From Coix lacryma-jobi var. lacryma-jobi (taxonomy: Eukaryota > Streptophyta > Magnoliopsida > Poales > Poaceae), in the NCBI GenBank assembly GCA_009763385.1, contig CM019824.1:147133705-147197704 (forward strand): a stretch of DNA of 64,000 bases, given 5' to 3'. A program made the position numbers and the translations under genes. The notes under the pieces are model-generated. The model saw nothing but the letters and a program-made list of their open reading frames with translations. It did no database searches and was not told the origin of the DNA. The stretch's first letter is position 1. Each line of letters begins with the position of its first letter. Shown one piece after another: positions 46,568 through 58,404 of the stretch.

Positions 46568-47564
46568 TTATAGCTGATCCACCCAGATACTAGGGTAATA
46601 CTTCTTAAAATACTTCCCGTTAACTGCCCTGAAGTACTCGACACCCTCTAGAGTCTCATAGAAATAAGCATTGCCAGGGGCACATTTAGTAATCCGATAG
46701 GGCCCTTCCCAATTTGGTGACCATTTACCATATTTGCTATCCTTAGTTCCAACACGCAAAATGACTTTCCAAACCAAATCCCCTTCATTAAACTTCTTTT
46801 CTCTAACTTTTTGATCATAGTACTTAGCCACTCTTAGCTTCTGAGCACTAATGTTTTCTAAAGCTTTTAGCCGATGAAAGTTCAAATCATCAAGATTGTC
46901 CATCATGAGATGCTTATATTCATCGCCTTTAAATTATTCTGCTGCGAAACCCTTCTGGATCCTATATTGATTTCCCAAGGTAATACCGCTTCATGACCAT
47001 AAACCAATTCGTACGGTGAACACTTAGTTGCACCATGACACGCCACCCTATAGGACCACAAGGTCTCACTGAGTATTGAATGCCACTTCTTTGGATGATT
47101 TTTAACTTTCTTCTTAATGATCTTTGATCAAAATCTGATTAGAAGCTTCGGCTTGCCCATTAGCTTGAGCATAATATGGAGACGAGTTAATCAACTTAAA
47201 GCCCGTGCTGGCAGCAAAATCCTCAAACTCTTTTGATACAACATTTTTCCCTGATCCATAGTAATAGTCTGAGGAACACTGAATCGATAAATGATATGCT
47301 CTTTGATGAACTCTCGATTACGATAGCCGATGATGCTTCCTTCAAAGGAACAACTTCAACCCACTTAGTAAAATAGTCAGTTGCTACCAACACAAACTTG
47401 TGTCCCTTGCTGGATGCCGGAATATTTGTCCAATCAAGTCTATTCCCTCCTCTAAATGGCCACGGCTTTGTGATTGGATTCATAGCTGATGCCGGAGATT
47501 TCTGAATATTACCAAATCTTTGGCACTCCTGACATCCTTTATAATATTTAAAACAGTCTTCCAA
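46568..47564 (-). pseudogene. R integrase (core and C-terminal part)
   Basis: From 47564 down: the zinc-binding cysteines GCQEC, a core with FVLVATDYFTKWVEVVPLK, the second catalytic region TITMDQGK (about 47250..47280, in another frame) and the third in QANGQAEA (about 47150). The C-terminal part (46568..46906) is open, with EKKFNEGDLVWKVIL and WSPNWEGPYRITK. Frameshifts at about 47310 and between 46907 and 47222 disrupt it. There is no chromodomain, consistent with Tat. Confidence 0.8.
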
Positions 47565-47609
47565 AATGGTCGACCAAAATATCCTGCTCTTCTAATCATC
47601 CATTTCATT

Positions 47610-48037
47610 TTATGAGCAGACTGATGCGCACCACAACATTCCCTCGTGGATCTCTCCCATCAGAACTTTGGCCTCTTCTTGATTGACACATTTAAGAAGT
47701 ACACCATCGATTGTCTTATGATATAATTGATCATCTAGAAGGACAAACTTTGTAGCTTTGTATCTCAATTTTCTGGATACCTGTCGTGATGGGTTTTTCA
47801 AATATTCAATAATCTCAACCCTCCAATCATCACTATCGACAACCTCATTAGTTAGTATTTCGACAATTTGCCGATATCCACATGCACCTTGAGCCAAACG
47901 ATTAGCTTCTTGATTCTAACATCTCGGAATATGTTTTATAACAACGAAAGAGAAAGAATCAAGTAATTCAAGTCACTTTTCGTAATGCTTTCTCAAAATA
48001 TCATCTTTGCATTTATATAGGCCGAGTAATTGATTAA
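47610..48037 (-). pseudogene. R second RNase H end and integrase N-terminus
   Basis: The segment LVNQEEAKVLMGEIHEG-like text near 47650..47700 starts the integrase zinc region. The upstream part is the tail of the second RNase H. Between 47898 and 48037 the reading is degenerate with stops. Confidence 0.6.
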
Positions 48038-48763
48038 TCACCAATTGAGAATCTCCAAAACTTCAACAGTCTCGGCCCCTACTTCACACAAAAGCTGAAG
48101 TCCCTTGATAAGTGCTTCATACTCAGCTTGATTGTTAGTGGAGGTTGGATCAATCGGGAAAGCAAATTCAAAACTCCCTCCCTGAGGAGAAACGAGAACG
48201 ATACCAATGCCTCCACCTTGTTTGCAATTGGAACCATCAAAGAACAAAGCCCACGGGGTGAAGTCCAAAGTTTCAATTTCTTGCTTATGATGATGAGTAA
48301 TAAAATCGGCTATTACCTGACCTTTAACCGCTTTAGCCGATTCATACTTCAAGTCAAACTCTGATAATGCAAGAATCCATTTTCCAATTCTCCCATTTAG
48401 TATAGGCATGGATAACATATGCTTGATCACATCAAACTTAGATATCACCGTGCACTTAGAAGACAGCAGGTAATGTCGAAGCTTGGTGCATGAGAAGTAC
48501 AAACATAGGCATAACTTTTCAATAGGAGAATACCTTGTCTCTGGGTCAAGCAATCTTCTACTGAGATAGAAAACCACTCTTTCTTTTCCTTCGAACTCTT
48601 GCATTAGGGCCGATCCAATCGTATGATCGTCGGCCGATACGTATAACTTGAAAGGTTTGCTTTTCTGTGGAGGAATCAAAACTGGTGGAGACTTCATATA
48701 CTCTTTGATCTCATCAAATGCCTTCTGTTCTCGTCTCGTCTCCCCATTTAAACTCTTGATCAT
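48038..48763 (-). pseudogene. R RNase H and second RNase H
   Basis: The first RNase H has FKLYVSADDHTIGSALMQEF and RVVFYLSRRLLDPETRYSPI. The second, archaeal-type RNase H begins with ALFFDGSNCKQGGGIGIVLV and NNQAEYEALIKGL. The paired domains are diagnostic of Tat elements. The first lacks the usual D-A-S triad order (SADD), a possible mutation. The frame overlaps the end of the RT ORF, indicating a frameshift near 48740. Confidence 0.85.
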
Positions 48764-49820
48764 CCCTTAATTTTAACAAAACTGAGAACGACAAAATTCT
48801 GGTTGACAAATTTGAAATAAATCTCCTAATGAAATTGATTTTGCCGATCAAAGATTGTAATTGAGTTTTTGTGGTTGGTGGTACTGCTTTGTCAATCGCA
48901 TCATAGCTCTTTTGACCAACTTCAATCCCTTTTTCATGTACCATAAATCCCAAGAACTGACCAGCTGATACCCCAAATGCACATTTGTGGGGATTCATCC
49001 TTAAGCCATGCTTTCTTGCGCATTCAAGAGTATCTCTGAGATCCCTAGAATGCTTTTGATAATCATTGGACTTTACAACCACATCATCAATGTAAATTTC
49101 AACAATCCTGCCGATCAACTCATGAAAGATATAATTCATAGCCCTCTGATAAGTTGCACCGACATTTTTAAGTCCAAAAGTCATGACCACCCACTCATAT
49201 AAGCCTATGGCACCTGCACATCTGAATGCAGTTTTATGTATATCCTCTTCTGCCATAAAGATTTGATTATAACCAGCATTGCCATCCATAAAACTGATAA
49301 CTTTATGCCCTGTTGCTGCATCGACTAACATATCTGCTACTGGTATTGGGTAGCCATCCATTGGAGTAGCTTTATTCAAATCCCTGAAGTCGATACGAAC
49401 CCTCATTTTTCCGTTCTTCTTATATACAGGGACTACGCTAGAAATCCATTCAACATATCTACATTGCTGAATGAAATTAGCTTCGTAAAGCCGAGTGATT
49501 TCCGTTTTCACGTCAGCCATAACTTCTGCTCTGATCCTTCTTGGAGCTTGTTTTATAGGTCGACTCCCATGCTTAATAGGTAGTCGATGCTCAACTAATG
49601 ATCGATCAAGACCAGGCATCTCAGAGTAATCCCAAGCAAAGCATTCTTTATATTCCTTTAACAATGTAATAAGTTCTTGTCTAAACTTGGGATCCAACTT
49701 AGCAATAATGTACGTCAACCTCGGCTTATTACCGTTTCCAATATCAACTGCCTCTAACTCGTCAGCCGATGTGAAACCCTTACCCATCTTACTCTCATCC
49801 TCATTAACTGTATAATCCAT
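48714..49820 (-). pseudogene. R reverse transcriptase
   Basis: Open for 368 codons from MDYTVNEDES. The blocks are CFAWDYSEMPGLDRSLVEHR, WISSVVPVYKKNGKMRVRID, FRDLNKATPMDGYPIPVADM, ISFMDGNAGYNQIFMAEEDI, WVVMTFGLKNVGATYQRAM and the active site EIYIDDVVVKS. It is the best preserved part of R. The ATG is internal to a former polyprotein. Confidence 0.92.
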
Positions 49821-52129
49821 TAAATATATTTTGTAAAGCCGACTGCTTGGATCGGCTGTTGACTTTCATCAACCTTATCAATTGTTTGCTTCGGCTGCCA
49901 GACCTTGGATTTCTTCTTCTGGGCTTCATCGTTCCTCAATCTTTGAACCCGTCGCTTTTGGCTTTTAGTTAAACCACCAGGACACCATTGTCCCTCTTGC
50001 CATGAATGATCATGATCGGCTAATCTTGCTCCAAGCCGATTATGAACATTTTCATTTTTTGCGCGCCGATCTGTATTTCCAAACCTCAATCTTTCATGTA
50101 CAGATCGGCGGTTGTCCCTTGACTACCTATACTCTCGGTACTGATCACTGCACTCTGGGCAATTACGAAGAGTAGGAAGTTTTAAACCTTCATTCCAACA
50201 GTGTCTGAAGAAGGGACAATCCCAATGATTCTTCTCTTCTCTATCTCTGATGCGTCTTCCTTCTTCTCGGGACCTCCTATACTCTTCTTCTTCAAGCCAT
50301 TCTTGATATTCTTGTTCATCTCTTTCCTCTTTTCTTGAATTTGGTTCCTTTCCTTCTGACGTTGCCATTTGTTTAGTAAGATCCTGACAGTTGGACGCCT
50401 TCTTGCTTCTCCAGCCTTTGAAGTCTCAGGTTGATCACTGCTTTTCTTCCCTTTCATCTCCTAATATTCTTTGGCTGTTAATTGCTTCCTTGGATCAACC
50501 ATCCCATCTGCCCTGGCTCTATCAGAGGTCAACACCCTGATTTCACTCCGAGGTGCTGGAGCCACCATGTTTTGTGGGAAAGGATGGCCATTGATGCCCA
50601 TGCCTTTAGCCTTTTCTAAGCCAATCCTCCCTTTAACGATTGCCCTCTGTATCATATCTCTGAAAACTCGGCAATCATTAGTAGTATGGGTACCAGTATT
50701 ATGAAATTTGCAGTACCTTTTGTTTTTAAGCTCCTCGGTCGATGGGATGATATGGTTCCCAGTCAACTTGATTTGACCCTTATCTAGCAAGTAATCAAAT
50801 ATCTTGTCGGCCTTGGTGATGTCGAAGCGATTTTTACATCTCTTTCGGTACTTTTAACTTTTGCCCAAGGCATGAATTCTTATTTTTCCAAACCCAGTCT
50901 ACAGCAGCCACTTCTTCATCGCTTTCATCTTCGGAATTATTGTTTTCATCTCTCCAGGAAGAAATGGCCTTCTGCATTATAAGCTTTCTTGGGCTTAAAG
51001 ACTTGATTGTACCGATTTTGGGCATCGATATTTGCCACCTTTTTAGCTAAATCGGCCATATTGTTGCAACGAAAGTCGATTCTCTCTCTGATTGCAGGTA
51101 TCAATCCTCGAATTGCAATGCTGACCACCTCTGAATCTGGCAATGTCAAGGAATAGCATTGATTCTTCATCTCTCTAAACCTTTGAAGATACTAGCATCT
51201 AGACTCATTATTCGTTTGCCTTGTATCAATTAAATGCACTAAGCCTTTTTCCAATACCCCGAAGCCGAAATATTTGTGGAACTTATCTTCCAAGTCATCC
51301 CAGCTCTGAATAGAATTGGGTGGCAGAGATGAAAACCATGAGAAAGCCGAGCCTGATAAAGAGAGAGGGAACATTCTGACTTTGAGTGCCTATTCATCAC
51401 CGATCTCTCCAATCTGAACTAAGAACTGGGTTATATGCTCCATGGTTGACACTGAACCTGTTCCTGTGAACTTGGAAAAATCAGGAATTCTATATCTTGG
51501 AGGAAGAACAACCTGATCAAACCATTCTGGATACGGCTTTTTATAACCAGTTACTGTAGACTTTGGCGTCAAACCGAATTGCTTCTGGACCAGGTCAGTT
51601 ACCCGATTCATTAACTGGTCCATCTGATTCATTAGCTTCTGATAGTCGATGTTCTGCCCCCGAAGGTGTTGCTATTATACCCCGGTTTTTCTTGAGCATC
51701 CAAAGTATAGAAGTCAGATACATAATGATACCCCTGAGGGATATCACTAGATGCTACGTTTCCTTGATATGGCGGTGTATTAAAATATCTTGTGATGCGC
51801 CTCGCTTGAGGAGCTATTTTTGTAGCCGATGAGTATATGTTATTACTCATAATCGGCTGTTGCACTGGCTGCGGCATCATGCCCCCAGGGCTAATCATCA
51901 TCAGATTCCCATTGCTATTTGGACCATTGATCTGAGGTCCATTAGAAGTTCTAGCTCCTTGATTGTTTCCAATATTATATGCTGGACCTCTTCTATTGCC
52001 ACTTATGTTGAAAACCTCCTTCATGGCATTTGTGAGGCTGTTGAGAAAAGCCTCATTGTGGTTCATCAAAGTGGATGCCATTGCCTTGCTAATCACTTCT
52101 TGCATAGCATTATGTTGGACTTGGATCAT
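49820..52129 (-). pseudogene. R Gag region, protease not found
   Basis: From 52129 down: an Asn/Gly-rich N-terminal part (MIQVQHNAMQEVISKAMAST), capsid blocks (LSGSAFSWFSSLPPNSIQSW, LEDKFHKYF), and a zinc-binding CKFHNTGTHTTNDC segment (about 50690..50735). Then come a Glu/Arg-rich part (50123..50457) and KSQKRRVQRLRNDEAQKKK. The RT ORF follows immediately at 49820. I see no DSG/DGG protease motif in between, so the protease seems deleted. At least five stops or frame changes break the region. Confidence 0.75.
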
Positions 52130-52337
52130 TGGATCAGCATGACCATCAAAGACTACTCTCGGAAGATGGGTTTTCTAAACGACCTTATTATCCCTAGTCT
52201 TGCCGAAACTCAGTAAACATAAGTGACGGTATTGATCAATAGCTTCTCCTATTAAGCACTGAGTTTCCTCTGGCAGGTCCTCCATCTTCACGTGCACCAC
52301 TTCATCATTGTCAAAAGTCATGATTTCAGACGACTGT

Positions 52338-52355
52338 GTCCCACCGGGCGTGCCA
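52338..52355 (-). other. R primer-binding site
   Basis: The minus strand reads TGGCACGCCCGGTGGGAC eight bases after the LTR end GTCAACA. It is not the tRNA-Met type; position and TGG start fit a PBS. The tRNA partner was not determined. Confidence 0.75.
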
Positions 52356-52363
52356 AAAGAATG

Positions 52364-54015
52364 TGTTGACACAAAATCTCGGTCGGGGTGCGCCAACACA
52401 CTCGGGCGTACGGTCCTCAGAGGGGTACGGAGCGAGTCCTGACCTCCTGGACCTTCAGCAGACGATGGTGCCGATTCTCAGCAGAATCGACTTTGGGCGT
52501 GCCAGTCAATTTGACATGTAATTGACAAGGAGAAGAAAAAGATCATCAAATCGTGGAACCTGCCGGTTTGGTGCCAGACGGTTCCAAATTATGCGGCTCT
52601 AATATAGCCATTTGTCTTTAGGATATTGACTACAAAATCAACTCCCATGGGATTATATGTAAAATGATGAAAAAGTTATGAAGCATAACGGCTATAACAT
52701 TTATGAGATGAATATTTATAATAAACAAACAACCGATAAGCTTAAGAGGTATTGATAGATAAAGATCTATATGTACATTCAAACGGCATAAAACCAACGT
52801 ATCGACTAAATGCACGAGCATTCTATTTGTTAACAGTGGGGTATCTCCATGCAGCCGTAATAACAATAGATCGATAAAATAACTTAAACATCAACAGTGG
52901 GGTGTCTCCATGCAGCCTTGATGATGGTCAAGCTAGATCACGTCTCGTACATAAAATAGATCCATCAATTTTAAACCACTTAAAAGAACATATTATGAAG
53001 GGAGCATAACTGAATCGATTATTTTTAACCGATACAGGGTCCATGAAGCACGAACAAGATCTATCCGACAAAAACATAATTTAATCTAAGACAAACAGAC
53101 TCAATCTATCACATATATCAGTGGAGTTCGGAAATACAGCCATAATAGACACGCTAGATTGAAATCTATCTATTCTTACAAAAACAAATCATGATTTTAT
53201 CAAATATCTCGAACGCACAGCATGTAACAACCAAGATTGACGGAAAATAGTCGATGAGAAGCTTGTATCGGCTATTCCCTCTGTTATGAGTGTATAAATC
53301 TCATAACAGCCGATACAAAAGCATCCTTTTAGGCGCAGGCTATTTTGTCAATCTTGATTGGGCAAGATGTTGTTTGGAACATAAATAAATAAATTAAAGC
53401 ATGAAATAACATCGATAACTTTATGAATCTATTAGCTTGACAAACCAATAGAGCCGATAACTAGTCAAGATTGACTAAAGTAAGAGATTGATAAGAGTCA
53501 AGACAGTCTTACAAAAGACGAGCTTAGACCGATAACTAGCCATGTCACATCTTAACAAGAGTTTTGTCGATGCCAATGTAGCCTTATTACACGATGACAC
53601 AAGCCATTGGTGAAACTTACAAGCAAACCGGAGGTCGGTCGATGCCGATGCAGCCCTGCCTGGTTGAAGGTCTCGCCGAAATCTACTTTACTCCTACTCC
53701 TAGGGTTTTGGCCGAGGGCCGGTTGTATTTGATTGATTGAGGATCCTTACAAAATCCGGGTTCTTAGCTATTTATAACCCGGTCGACTCCTACCTTAATA
53801 CGACTAAGTTACATAATAGGTAAAAATAAAAGACGACTTGGGCTTGAACTCCTTGGTTGAGCCCGACACGTCTTCGAATCCCGTCGTGCTGGTCCACCCG
53901 AATTTTCCCGTTTACACTTGTCCCACACAAGCTTCTTTTTTTTAGGCCGATCTTTTTCCATAATAAATCAGCCGTTTATGTTTTAAAAAATAACAATCCT
54001 CTCTGTCCAAAATCT
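52364..54015 (-). mobile_element. R 5' LTR, outer end deleted
   Basis: Matches 27418..29079 up to CCAAAATCT. The final GGTGTAAACA of the other copy is missing and T2 LTR sequence starts abruptly. TATA motif near 53768. Confidence 0.93.
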
Positions 54016-54571
54016 TGCGCGGGAGCAGGCGGGCGCGAGCGAGCGGGGCCGGCGTGGCGCGAGGCGGGCCAAAGGCCGGATGGGCCGAAAGCTTTGCGCC
54101 GGAAGAAAAGAAAACCCTTTTTCTTTTTCCAAACTTCTTCCAAACTTTGACCATTTCAAAACAGTTTCAAAAACTCAAAACTAGATTTTGACCCAAAAAT
54201 AAAAGTTGCTCAAATAATTTTCTCTACAACTTTCATATAAGACATATTTTCTGAAAATTATTTCCCTAGCCTACCCATGACTAAAGTCAATTTTTTGCCA
54301 TAAATCATTTTTGTTCCCATATTTTTAATTATTAACTATACTGAACTAGGTCAAGGTGTCAACATAGAAAGTGTTTTACTCAATATTATCTATTTTATAA
54401 AATTATTTGCCAAGACAGAAGTTTATTAAACAACCAAGTCCTATTGAACCAAAATTCAAATAAACAAAAGCCCAAAACACTTCCATGCACATGAATGATA
54501 CAATGCATTGCTTATAGAAATTTAGTAGCTAATGTGGTTCCTAATGCAGTGCTTGACAGGAGGGTGTCACA
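54016..54571 (-). mobile_element. T2 5' LTR, outer part
   Basis: Matches 18378..18946 of the 3' LTR, including the sequence that supplies the TGTGACACCC start. Followed by GGCGG (54572..54576). Confidence 0.93.
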
Positions 54572-54576
54572 GGCGG

Positions 54577-55392
54577 TAATGCCTCATTCCTCAGCTCCCT
54601 TGTCCTTGCGTCGCCGCCCCCTGATGATGTCGTGGCGGGCGTCGTTCAGATCGCGCGGTTCACATGGATCGATGATGCGGTCTCGCATGTTCTTAGCTCG
54701 ATGGGTGATGGGCTGGTGAACCGAGGCCTCCCTTTCGTTGCAGGGGGGGCTCGATTGGTCATTCCGAGGCTGCCCCTCGACGTTTCGAGGCCGAACTCTC
54801 AGCTTGTTGCACGGCTGCGGCTTGGAGAAGGTCTTTCATCTCGTCCCGAATGCGTCGACCTTCGGGGGTCGATGGCTCGGGCATGTTTCGCAGCAGCATG
54901 GTCACAGCTATAACATTTTGCCCTGCTCGAGGGAAGCAGTTGTCAGGAAGCTCGGGCATCTCATCTTTGATGATCCATCGTTGGACATCTCGAGCCCTAC
55001 TTCGAGCGCCTTCGCCACGTGGCGGGGCGCGGCTTTGCTCAAGGGCTTGCTCGAACTGGTCCAATCGCTGGCGGTCCTCGTCGAGCTTGGCCTTCATTTC
55101 CTAGATTTGCGTGATCTGCGTGACCTGCTCATCTTGCAGGCCGGATGGATCGATGAGATCTTGTGGTCCGTTTCCTTGCGCTGGAGGTGTTCCTCCTGGT
55201 ACCGCCGCGGCTGCCACGGCGGTTGAGTCGAGGTCATGCGTCCCACCGTCTGAGGTGGTGACCTCGTCAAGCTCAATGTGGAAGCATACCCTCCCAGGGT
55301 CATAGTCATCATCGTTGTCGTCGTCGAGGAGGTCGTCCTCGTCAGCGTCAAAGTCGTCGAAGCAGTAGTCGCTGATTGCTATGAAGCGGCGT
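54577..55392 (-). pseudogene. T1 Gag, 5' part
   Basis: Reading down from 55392: an acidic N-terminal stretch, then MKAKLDEDRQRLDQFEQALE (coiled coil, about 55095..55040), LPDNCFPRAGQNVIAVTMLL, MPEPSTPEGRRIRDEMKDLL and SSASKRRGA, a familiar Tat Gag pattern. Stops near 54757 and 54590 and frame changes are present. The Athila LTR at 55393 cuts off the start. Confidence 0.75.
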
Positions 55393-56648
55393 TGTTGACA
55401 CTAATTAACTCTTATTATTTAAGGTCAATTAAGCATGAAAATGGATGGATATGTAAACTCCACCTTAGTATAGGGATTAAGACTAATGAATTCCACGAGC
55501 GCGCTTTGGTGAATTGTGAATCTGCAGGGACCCAATCAGGAAACAGCCCTCAATTCCTTCCCCTAGAAGGAAACCGACGAGAGATAACGCATTCGCCAAG
55601 TCAGGAACCTTCGAGAAGACTCCAGAGATCACGTAGAGACACCATGCGAAAGGGCACCACAGGAGGCTTACCTATGGGACCGACCGGTCCCACAGGGCCC
55701 ACCGGTAGGTCGGCCACGGAGGCCCCGTGCTTCCGTCTTCTGCAAGCTACTTCCATCGCCTTTGAGGATCAATCTCAGCCCTACGTGAAGTCGGTTTGAT
55801 CTAACGGTCACGGTTGATCCCTCAGGGCTATATAAACAGACCCCCAGGCCCCAGGTCAGGGAGAAGGTCCCTCTTTAGAAGACTACGCTTCAACTAGAAA
55901 CCCTAGAAGAGACTTCAGGAGTTAGCTTTCAAGTAGAAGACTAGATACCCCTCTAGTAGGATTAGAACCTAGCCTTATTTAGAACTAGAAGAGAGAGAGA
56001 GAGAGGAAGAGATCAAGAGGAAGCTCTGGCCTGTTGGATCAACTTCTTCATCTTGTACCTGTGGATTCAAGTTCTTCATTGACTTGCTTCAACGATTGTT
56101 TCGGTAATCAACATTCATATTTAAGTTTGAGCTATTGTTCTTATTATTCTTAAGGTTTATGACTCTCTTTTGAGTACTTTAATTCTAGTCGCTCTAGAGT
56201 TAGAGTAGTTGGATAGTATATAAGCGTGGTGCTTAGTCTAGATAACTCATATTTACCTCCTATAACGCCGGTAGTAGTGGTAGTTCGCAAGGGTGACTCT
56301 TATAGCCTTGTTGATTCTTCTATAGTCCACTTACCCGTGTGTAGGATCGGTAGGATTATACTTTTGCATAAAAGAATCATACTCTGTTGTGACCTTTTAG
56401 GCAACTTCCCCATTAAGAATAATAAACATATCACTCTTAGTTGGGTTTAGACAACCTTAGTGATCCCCTCTATACTTTTAGCTTCTCCATCCTTGTTAGT
56501 TACTCAGGGGTTATACACTTGAGACTCATCGCTATCCGTTCCTTTGGGTTCGATATTAAAATTGGGTTACTCCGGTGAAGTGCTACATCGGTAGATTTTA
56601 TCTGTGCGCTTGCGGATAAAGTAGAGTTTGCATTAATTTATACCAACA
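55393..56648 (+). mobile_element. A1 5' LTR
   Basis: 1256 bp, TGTTGACACTAA...TACCAACA, followed at once by AGCATTTCTAGCGCCG. A TATA motif CTATATAAAC is at 55828..55837. A GA-rich run lies near 55990..56010. Confidence 0.9.
55828..55837 (+). promoter_or_regulatory. TATA box in the A1 LTR
   Basis: CTATATAAAC in the first half of the LTR, as expected for the U3/R boundary. Confidence 0.6.
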
Positions 56649-56656
56649 AGCATTTC

Positions 56657-56674
56657 TAGCGCCGTTGCCGGGGA
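56657..56674 (+). other. A1 primer-binding site
   Basis: TAGCGCCGTTGCCGGGGA, a few bases after the LTR end, is the PBS form commonly seen in Athila elements. Related motifs occur at 326..344 and 398..417 on the minus strand. Confidence 0.85.
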
Positions 56675-56762
56675 ACGGTAGATCTTTTTACGTCTTAAGT
56701 ATAACCTTGTATTATATTTTATCTTTTACTATACTCTATACTTTATCTTTGCTCTTTTCACA

Positions 56763-57137
56763 ATGGATTTCTCAGAGCCAACCACTAGCTCTACGAATTC
56801 CATTCCACTAAACCAGTATACCTATCACACTGTCGTAGACTTAGAGTTGCCCAAATCTGCTAAGCCTATCCTTTCAGACAACTACGAGCTACACCCATGT
56901 TTGATAGAGATGGTTAAGAATCAAATTTTTTCAGGCTCAGAAGACGAAAACCCACATATTCATTTAAATGAGTTTGAACAAACCTGTGCGTGCCTACATA
57001 TCGCGGGCATGTCCGATGAAACCCTTAGATGGAAACTTTTTCCATTCTCCTTAGAGGGAAGAGCAAAACATGGTACCTTCAAACAACACCAAGTAAAAAT
57101 GGGGATTGGAAATAACTCTGCTCTAGCTTTTGCTTAG
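56763..57137 (+). pseudogene. A1 Gag, N-terminal fragment
   Basis: ATG at 56763 (MDFSEPTTSSTNSIPL). Gag blocks FSGSEDENPHIHLNEFEQTC and MSDETLRWKLFPFSLEGRAK match Athila capsid. After about 57070 the frame is lost and a stop follows at 57135. Short in-frame Gag pieces continue to about 57500 (HFYNGLNRKTSNYLNLASNG). Confidence 0.82.
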
Positions 57138-58404
57138 AATACTTCCCTGTCTCCAAAATTATTTGTCTTCGCTTAGAGATTTTGTCCTTCATCCAAGAGG
57201 ATAATGAGTCTCTAATTTCAGCCTGGGAAGATTCGATAATCTTGTCCGCTCTGGTCCAGCCTTATCTATTCCAGACCCTGTCTTGCTTCAACACTTTTAT
57301 AATGGTCTGAATAGAAAAACTTCTAATTACCTTAACTTAGCTTCAAATGGATCATTCCTACATACCCCAGCCTCTAAGGCAAGGGAAATGTTGCAAAACT
57401 TATCTCAAATCACTCCTACTCCTGAAGCTAAACCACAAGAACCACTAGAAGTAATTTCAGAGCTGATCCTATATCTATTCTTAATCATACACAAACCTCA
57501 GCTTTAATTCCTAGTGAGAGGGAAACCTCAATCTTAGGAGACACCTATGATTTCGAGGATGAGTACTTTACCGAATTGGTAATACCTCGAAATATCACAC
57601 AATTAGGAAACCACAAAATCAAAGATTGTCTTTAGAAGAACCTACTGATAAGGTTTTCCTAAAAGAGACTGCGAAGAAACTAATCTCTATAATAAGTCAT
57701 GAATGGTTAGAAGAATCAGAGCTTTCTACTGATACAATTCGCTTAAATTCACCTTCTACACACATTCAATGTCAAATCCATCAACAACCTTCGAAGCTCT
57801 CTATAATCTTGTTGTGGAATCAACATTATGTCTGAAACTTTTGCTTGAGATTTATAAAACAAATGCCACTTGCCCCAACAGCTAAATTATTGAAAACCCC
57901 TTTAGGACATGTTATTCCTAGCTCAGGAATCATGTATGTCCTGCCTGTCACAGTAGATAACACTCCACTTCACTTAAGCTTTTATATTTTGATATTAAAG
58001 AGTTTAATCTGCCGATAGGCCAACCACTTAAGCAACTCATTCATGAAGGACAATTAGGGATCTTAAACTTCCATCTTGGGAAAAATCTTAAAGGAACCAT
58101 ACCTATTACTCACTCCCTAAATGCTGAGAATGAATCATGTCCCGAGCCAGATCCTATGGAAGAAATTAAAGAAGCATCGTTTGAAATAATAAATGAACCC
58201 GAATATGAAGAAGATGCTTAGTTCTTCACTGAGGAAGAAGATAACACACCTGATCCAGATCCTTTAGATTCCTTAGAAGAACCTCCTAAACCTCCCATAG
58301 AGTTAAAACCCTTACCTTCTGGGCTTCGATATGCTTTCTTGAATAATGATCCCGAATCTCCAGTCATCATAAATAATAATCTCACTTAGGAACAAACTTC
58401 TAGG
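57138..58404 (+). pseudogene. A1 degenerate Gag-protease region
   Basis: Fragments in changing frames: the Gag C-terminus (57283..57507), then low-complexity Glu/Pro-rich text (58120..58330). A protease segment may be represented near 57880..57980 (APTAKLLKTPLGH-like), but no active-site motif is readable. There are many stops. Confidence 0.5.

Larger units (their letters stand above)
27418..54015 (-). mobile_element. R: second Tat-lineage gypsy element, inserted in the T2 5' LTR
   Basis: Minus-strand element with a 3' LTR (27418..29079), polypurine tract, plus-strand antisense gene split by D, pol (46568..49820), gag-type ORFs (49820..52129), PBS (52338..52355) and 5' LTR (52364..54015). 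Without D it is about 10.6 kb. The last about 10 bases of the 5' LTR and the adjoining T2 LTR sequence were lost in one deletion, so no target duplication can be read. RT and double RNase H are Tat-like, but the family differs from T1. Confidence 0.88.
14420..54571 (-). mobile_element. T2: Tekay/Del-type chromovirus (Ty3/gypsy) inserted in T1 gag
   Basis: Complete on the minus strand. The 5' LTR is 25495..27417 plus 54016..54571 (split by R), the tRNA-Met-type PBS is 25481..25492, an accessory ORF1 with an H3-like start is 23730..24759, then Gag-Pol with an integrase-linked chromodomain runs down to 18992, followed by the polypurine tract 18947..18960 and the 3' LTR 14420..18946. GGCGG flanks both ends. 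Without the nested R, the element is about 13.6 kb. All ORFs carry stops, so it is inactive. Confidence 0.9.
1..55392 (-). mobile_element. T1: Tat-lineage Ty3/gypsy retrotransposon, host of the nest
   Basis: This is the outermost element, read on the minus strand. Its coding order (Gag, protease, reverse transcriptase, RNase H, a second RNase H, integrase) runs from about 55392 down to 9376. A plus-strand antisense gene region follows, then a polypurine tract and a probable 3' LTR tip at the left edge. Gag is split by T2 (14420..54571, flanked by GGCGG duplications). The 5' end is cut by the Athila element at 55393, so the 5' LTR and PBS lie outside the window. The doubled RNase H, the antisense genes and the DGGSS-type protease motif fit the plant Tat lineage (RIRE2/Grande-like); this is family knowledge, not a database match. 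Many stops and frameshifts show it is dead. Whether 1..5000 belongs to the same copy is likely but not proven. Confidence 0.75.
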
